NCBI GenBank assembly: GCA_934394515.1
Contig: CAKRRU010000012.1
Span: forward strand, 1-36,580
Length of the DNA stretch: 36,580 nt
Direction of reading: 5' to 3'
Source of the DNA: an uncultured Acetatifactor sp.
Lineage (GTDB): Bacteria > Bacillota > Clostridia > Lachnospirales > Lachnospiraceae
Shown here piece after piece: positions 32,520-36,580 of this stretch. The position numbers and the translations under genes are program-made. A model generated the notes under the pieces. The model saw nothing but the letters and a program-made list of their open reading frames with translations. It was not told where the DNA came from and searched no databases. Each line of letters begins with the position of its first letter. Positions within the stretch are counted from its first letter, which is position 1.

Positions 32520-34358
32520 ATGAGACAAAAAAGAGAAGATGTCAGAAACGTTGCGATCATTGCTCACGTAGACCACGGTAAAACCACCCTGGTAGATGAG
32601 CTGTTAAAACAAAGCGGTGTATTCCGTGCAAATCAGGAAGTTGCCGAGCGTGTCATGGACTCCAACGATATCGAGCGTGAGCGCGGTATCACCATTCTGT
32701 CCAAGAACACTGCGGTTATGTATAAGGGTACCAAGATCAATATCATCGACACTCCGGGCCATGCGGACTTCGGCGGCGAAGTAGAGCGTGTCCTGAAAAT
32801 GGTAAACGGTGTTATTCTGGTAGTAGATGCTTTCGAAGGTGCAATGCCCCAGACAAAGTTCGTACTGCGTAAGGCATTGGAGTTAAAGCTTCCCGTTATC
32901 GTATGTATCAATAAGATCGACCGTCCCGAAGCAAGACCGGATGAGGTCGTGGATGAAGTACTGGAGCTGTTCTTAGAGCTGGACGCTGACGATTCCCAGC
33001 TGGACTGTCCTTTCGTATTTGCTTCCGCAAAAGCAGGCATCGCTTCCCTGGATGCTTCCGAACCCGGTGCCGATATGGAGCCTCTGTTTGAGACCATTCT
33101 TAACTACATTCCCGCTCCCGAAGGAGATCCGGATGCAGCTACCCAGGTACTGATCAGTACGATCGATTATAATGAATATGTAGGACGTATCGGTGTCGGT
33201 AAGGTAGATAACGGTACCATCCGCGTGAACCAGGATGTTGTGATCTGTAACCATCACGATCCCGACAAGCTTATCAAGACCAAAGTCAGCAAGCTGTATG
33301 AGTTCGACGGTCTGAACAAAGTAGAAGTCAAGGAAGCAGGCATCGGTTCCATCGTTGCCATCTCCGGTATCAGTGAGATCCACATCGGAGATACGCTCTG
33401 CTCTCCCGACAATGTCGTACCCATTCCTTTCCAGAAGATCAGTGAGCCTACGATTGCCATGCAATTCATGGTAAACGACTCTCCTCTGGCAGGTCAGGAA
33501 GGTAAATTCGTCACCAGCCGTCACATCCGTGACAGATTGTTCCGTGAATTAAATACCGATGTATCCCTTCGTGTGGAAGAGACCGAATCCGCTGACCGTT
33601 TCAAGGTATCCGGCCGTGGTGAATTACATCTGTCCGTTCTGATCGAGAACATGCGTCGTGAAGGCTTTGAATTCGCTGTAAGTAAGGCAGAGGTTCTGTA
33701 TCATACCGATGAAAACGGTAAGAAGTTAGAGCCTATGGAGCTGGCGTATATTGATGTTCCCAACGAGTTCTCCGGTGCAGTTATCGAGAAGCTGGGACAG
33801 AGAAAAGGTGAGCTTCGCAACATGGGTTCCATCTCCGGCGGCACTTACACCCGTCTGGAGTTCTCCATTCCCGCAAGAGGTCTGATTGGCTACCGCGGTG
33901 AGTTCATGACTGATACCAAGGGTAACGGCATCCTGAATACCGTATTCGACGGCTACGGTCCTTACAAGGGAGATATCCAGTATCGTAAGATGGGTTCCCT
34001 GATCGCTTTTGAAGCCGGCGAAGCCATCACCTACGGTCTGTACAATGCCCAGGAGCGTGGTACGCTGTTCATCGGACCCGGCGAAAAGGTATACTCCGGT
34101 ATGGTCATCGGACAGACCGGGCGCAGCGAGGATATTGAGGTAAATGTCTGCAAGAAAAAGCAGCTGACCAATACCCGTTCCTCCAGTGCCGACGAAGCGC
34201 TGCGTCTGACACCTCCCAAGGTGCTGTCTCTGGAACAGGCTCTGGACTTCATCGATACCGACGAGCTGTTGGAAGTAACTCCCACCAACCTGCGTATCCG
34301 TAAGAAGATCCTCGATCCTACCATGAGAAAACGTGCCATGATCAATAAAAAGGCTTAA
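32520..34358 (+). CDS. typA: Translational GTPase TypA/BipA
   Basis: This 612-residue ribosome-associated GTPase is involved in 50S assembly and stress adaptation. G motifs are intact: [10 protein letters not shown] (G1), RGITI (G2), [12 protein letters not shown] (G3), NKID (G4) and SAKAG (G5). The EF-G-like domains follow, and the BipA-specific C-terminus has [21 protein letters not shown] and [20 protein letters not shown], needed for ribosome binding. AAGGCAAGG precedes the ATG at 32520; the longer ORF from 32451 overlaps leader sequence. It is followed 1 bp later by the fold-back intergenic element, without a standard terminator. Confidence 0.96.
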   Translation: MRQKREDVRNVAIIAHVDHGKTTLVDELLKQSGVFRANQEVAERVMDSNDIERERGITILSKNTAVMYKGTKINIIDTPGHADFGGEVERVLKMVNGVILVVDAFEGAMPQTKFVLRKALELKLPVIVCINKIDRPEARPDEVVDEVLELFLELDADDSQLDCPFVFASAKAGIASLDASEPGADMEPLFETILNYIPAPEGDPDAATQVLISTIDYNEYVGRIGVGKVDNGTIRVNQDVVICNHHDPDKLIKTKVSKLYEFDGLNKVEVKEAGIGSIVAISGISEIHIGDTLCSPDNVVPIPFQKISEPTIAMQFMVNDSPLAGQEGKFVTSRHIRDRLFRELNTDVSLRVEETESADRFKVSGRGELHLSVLIENMRREGFEFAVSKAEVLYHTDENGKKLEPMELAYIDVPNEFSGAVIEKLGQRKGELRNMGSISGGTYTRLEFSIPARGLIGYRGEFMTDTKGNGILNTVFDGYGPYKGDIQYRKMGSLIAFEAGEAITYGLYNAQERGTLFIGPGEKVYSGMVIGQTGRSEDIEVNVCKKKQLTNTRSSSADEALRLTPPKVLSLEQALDFIDTDELLEVTPTNLRIRKKILDPTMRKRAMINKKA

Positions 34359-34359
34359 C

Positions 34360-34843
34360 TTGAAAGTTAGTGAATGATTATTGGCTAACCGGACGAACTC
34401 CCAGGACGAACAGAAGGGCTCTCTTTCAGTTGTAAGGTCTACGAGTGTGAATTTTCTAGGAAAAGTGATTCAGCGGTTCTAAGCCGGACGGGGCCGCCTA
34501 CACGCGCCGTCCATGGCGCGAATCGGCTGACGCGGACATCGTGTCCGCTTTCCCCCTGTCTTTCTACACTTTTCAAGAAAATATCAACACTCTCCGACAA
34601 ACAACTGAAAGAGAGCCCTTCTGTCCGTCCCGGGAGTTCTGCGGTTCTAAAGTCTTTCGTAAACTAGTAGCCCCGGTTGCATATAAGAATAAGCTGACCG
34701 TAAACAGACGCCGGCACTTAGCGAGGGTACTTTCCTCGCTTACGTGCCGCTGCGCTCTGTTTCCGAGTGAAAACGATGTCAGCGTTTCTTATATGCAATC
34801 GGGGCTACGGCGATCTGAGAAATACTATTTAACTAACTTTCAA
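34360..34843. repeat. Fold-back element with 12-bp terminal inverted repeats
   Basis: TTGAAAGTTAGT (34360-34371) and its exact reverse complement (34832-34843) bracket the region between typA and the helicase. Inside are two long palindromic structures. The first pairs 34395-34433 with 34601-34639 (37 of 39 matches, including a perfect 24-bp core) and continues inward to about 34469/34566, with small hairpins at the tip. The second pairs 34668-34689 with 34786-34807 (21 of 22) and continues inward to a 5-6-bp GCGAGG apex. The direct repeat GCGGTTCTAA is at 34473-34482 and 34641-34650. There is no transposase or plausible gene. A non-autonomous mobile element or a structured RNA is possible. 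Confidence 0.85.
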
Positions 34844-34844
34844 A

Positions 34845-36580
34845 TTACTTAATAACTCTCAATATTCCAGCCGAAACAGCGATTGGCAACGATATCTTCC
34901 TGGGCGTGTTTTCTCCTTCAAACAGGATCTCCGCCACTTTGTCATCCCTTGACAGAAGCGTCCCGGTTCCGTACTTTTGGTGCTGTACCTTGCAGCCGGA
35001 CACACAGGCCGCAATGGTGCGCTCCACCTCCGCTGCGGAAAACTTCCTGACAGAGTTCTTTTGCGCATAAGCAGGTGTTTGCATAACTGTCCGGGATTTC
35101 AGATTTACATTTCTTGTTTTTTCTTGCAGCATTCTCTTTTCAGTTTCTGTCGGTCCCAATACTTCTTTGGAAAAAGCAGAGGTCAGATTGGGACCGAACG
35201 TAAACAGATAGAGTTGTTCTTTTGCGCGGGTCATTCCCACGTAATACAGCCGTCTCTCTTCCTCATAGGCATTTACCTCCGGAGAATCCGGTGCACTGCC
35301 CTTAGGAGGAATCTGTGCCGGCAGGACTCCCGCCAGCATATCCGCCAGATATACCCGGTCATATTCCAGCCCCTTGCTGGAATGAATCGTTGACAGCACC
35401 AACTTGCTATCAAGATCTCCGCAGCCCTCCCGAACCATCTCCTGCAGCTTCTGCAGTCTCGCCGGGAACTCAAACAGACTCGCTTCCCGCTCTCCCAATA
35501 CCTTCAGGATCTCTGCTTTTCCGCTGTCCATGCTATGGGTTTCCATATATTCCTGATAGCCCATATAATTCAGGATCCGGTAAATTGCCCTGCCCGCCGA
35601 TTCATAACGCATATTGTCCAGATGCGTTGCCAGGGCTTTGCATTGTTTTCTCGTATAAGCGGACACATCCGTCATCTCGGCAACGGTGTCCAACAGTGTC
35701 AGGCGTCTCGTATTCGCATCCACTGCTTCCATTGCCGCTTTCTTACTGATCCCCGCCCCCATTTTGTAATAGATTCGCAGGAAAGTCTCACTATCCCAGG
35801 GATCCAGTGACAGGTGGATAAAATCGCAGATATCATTCACGACCGGATGGGAAAAGAAGGTCATATCCGAGCTTTTCATCCGGTACGGCATCCCCCTTCG
35901 CTCCAGCATATCTATTATGGGAAGTGCGCTTTCATGATTACGATACAGGATGGCCGTCTCCTGTTCACAGTCCTCTGCCACTTTCAACAGATAATTGTAC
36001 TGTCCCTGTCTGGATACTGCCTTGATCTCCGTAACACAGCCGCCGGCGGTTCTTGATGCTGTCATCTTCTTCGGATGCCTGTTTCTGTTTTTCTGAATCA
36101 GTGCATCTGACGCCCTGACGATCTCCTGTCTACTGCGATAATTTGTCTCCATAAGGAGAACCCTTGCCCCCGGATGTCTAGTCTCAAAGGAGACCAGTGC
36201 CTGTGGATAAGCCGCCCGGAAACCGTAAATACTCTGGTCTTCATCTCCCACCATGAACAGATTTCTGCTTTCTGCCGATAACAGGTCGATCATGTCATGC
36301 TGGATCTTGGAAGTATCCTGTGCCTCATCCACGCAAAAATAACGGTATTGTCCCCTGAAATGAGAAAGCACCTCCGGGTATTGCTCCAGAATCCGCAGTG
36401 CATAAATCATCTGGTCATCATAGTCGATCATCTGCATCCGGCGCAGTTTTGTGTTATAAGCCTTGAAGATCTCCGGAAATTTATCTACTTCCGTATCCAT
36501 CTCGCGAATCTCCGGCTCAGTCAGGCGCATGTTCTTCGCATAGGTAATATCCAACTGTGTTTCCTTAATATCATTTTCTG
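34845..36580 (-). CDS. UvrD-like SF1 helicase, N-terminus outside the window
   Basis: The open frame continues past the right edge, so the first part with Walker A (motif I) is missing from view; the TTG at 36554 is not a real start. The visible part (about 578 codons) has motif II CVDEAQDTS, then GDEDQSIYGFRAA, METNYRSRQE, TIHSSKGLEYDRVYLADM and RRLYYVGMTRAKEQLYLF. A C-terminal end with HQKYGTGTLL resembles the UvrD/PcrA Tudor-like tail. It is distinct from pcrA at 11539-13923 (shorter, lower similarity) and is one of the second UvrD-type helicases common in Lachnospiraceae. Its stop lies 1 bp beyond the fold-back element. Confidence 0.88.
   Translation of the reverse strand, partial: ENDIKETQLDITYAKNMRLTEPEIREMDTEVDKFPEIFKAYNTKLRRMQMIDYDDQMIYALRILEQYPEVLSHFRGQYRYFCVDEAQDTSKIQHDMIDLLSAESRNLFMVGDEDQSIYGFRAAYPQALVSFETRHPGARVLLMETNYRSRQEIVRASDALIQKNRNRHPKKMTASRTAGGCVTEIKAVSRQGQYNYLLKVAEDCEQETAILYRNHESALPIIDMLERRGMPYRMKSSDMTFFSHPVVNDICDFIHLSLDPWDSETFLRIYYKMGAGISKKAAMEAVDANTRRLTLLDTVAEMTDVSAYTRKQCKALATHLDNMRYESAGRAIYRILNYMGYQEYMETHSMDSGKAEILKVLGEREASLFEFPARLQKLQEMVREGCGDLDSKLVLSTIHSSKGLEYDRVYLADMLAGVLPAQIPPKGSAPDSPEVNAYEEERRLYYVGMTRAKEQLYLFTFGPNLTSAFSKEVLGPTETEKRMLQEKTRNVNLKSRTVMQTPAYAQKNSVRKFSAAEVERTIAACVSGCKVQHQKYGTGTLLSRDDKVAEILFEGENTPRKISLPIAVSAGILRVIK

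Noticed and set aside
34360..34843. Retron or CRISPR-type locus
   Set aside because: There is no reverse transcriptase, Cas gene or regular spacer pattern nearby.
34541..34852. 103-codon plus-strand frame in the fold-back element
   Set aside because: It crosses the palindromic arms, has no ribosome binding site and no recognisable domain; the palindromic structure explains the open frame better.

Overview
The window looks like chromosomal housekeeping DNA from a low-to-mid GC Gram-positive anaerobe, most likely a Lachnospiraceae-type Clostridia. This is inferred from the gene set (YqeG, DUF3842, DUF1836, YerC, class III fructose-bisphosphatase, DUF6020, an RlmCD-type methyltransferase, bactofilin, a lysine riboswitch), from AGGAGG-type ribosome binding sites, and from near-consensus sigma-A promoters with 17-bp spacers. 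No phage, IS transposase, CRISPR array, rRNA or tRNA was seen. Most genes lie on the minus strand.

Region 1 (1-3.6 kb, minus): DUF3842, a uridine-kinase-like P-loop protein, yqeG, aroE and a fused shikimate kinase/type II dehydroquinate dehydratase form a tightly overlapping operon, followed by efp (only its first 20 codons are present). The operon promoter is back to back with the promoter of a plus-strand ECF transporter S component. The ECF gene has a short leader ending in a terminator-like hairpin.

Region 2 (4.4-11.5 kb, minus): a MATE exporter, a PIN-like nuclease-domain protein, a coiled-coil membrane protein, a DUF6020 membrane protein, the rRNA methyltransferase and a small acidic membrane protein. 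Region 3 (11.5-19 kb, minus): PcrA helicase, a PAS-GGDEF-GGDEF*-EAL protein, a Tim44-like zinc-ribbon protein and an SPFH/zinc-ribbon protein. A plus-strand HTH regulator is divergent from these.

Region 4 (19.9-25 kb): an orphan NMT1/SsuA-like lipoprotein whose ribosome binding site can be masked by its own leader; a HIT protein, a PHP phosphoesterase and DUF1836 behind a perfect-consensus promoter and a repeat-rich structured leader; a divergent yerC; and a bactofilin with a degenerate M23-domain partner. Region 5 (25-32 kb): a cold-shock protein, a eukaryote-type HisA away from any his operon, a low-complexity lipoprotein, fbp, dapB, dapA under a lysine riboswitch, a CobA-type adenosyltransferase and a tandem OB-fold protein. 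Region 6 (32-36.6 kb): typA (plus) converging on a truncated UvrD-like helicase. Between them the intergenic DNA is filled by an approximately 484-bp double fold-back element bounded by 12-bp inverted repeats.

The strongest candidates for something undescribed are this fold-back element (34360-34843) and the tandem-repeat leader at 22914-23131. The structured leaders of the ECF component and of the orphan binding protein come next.
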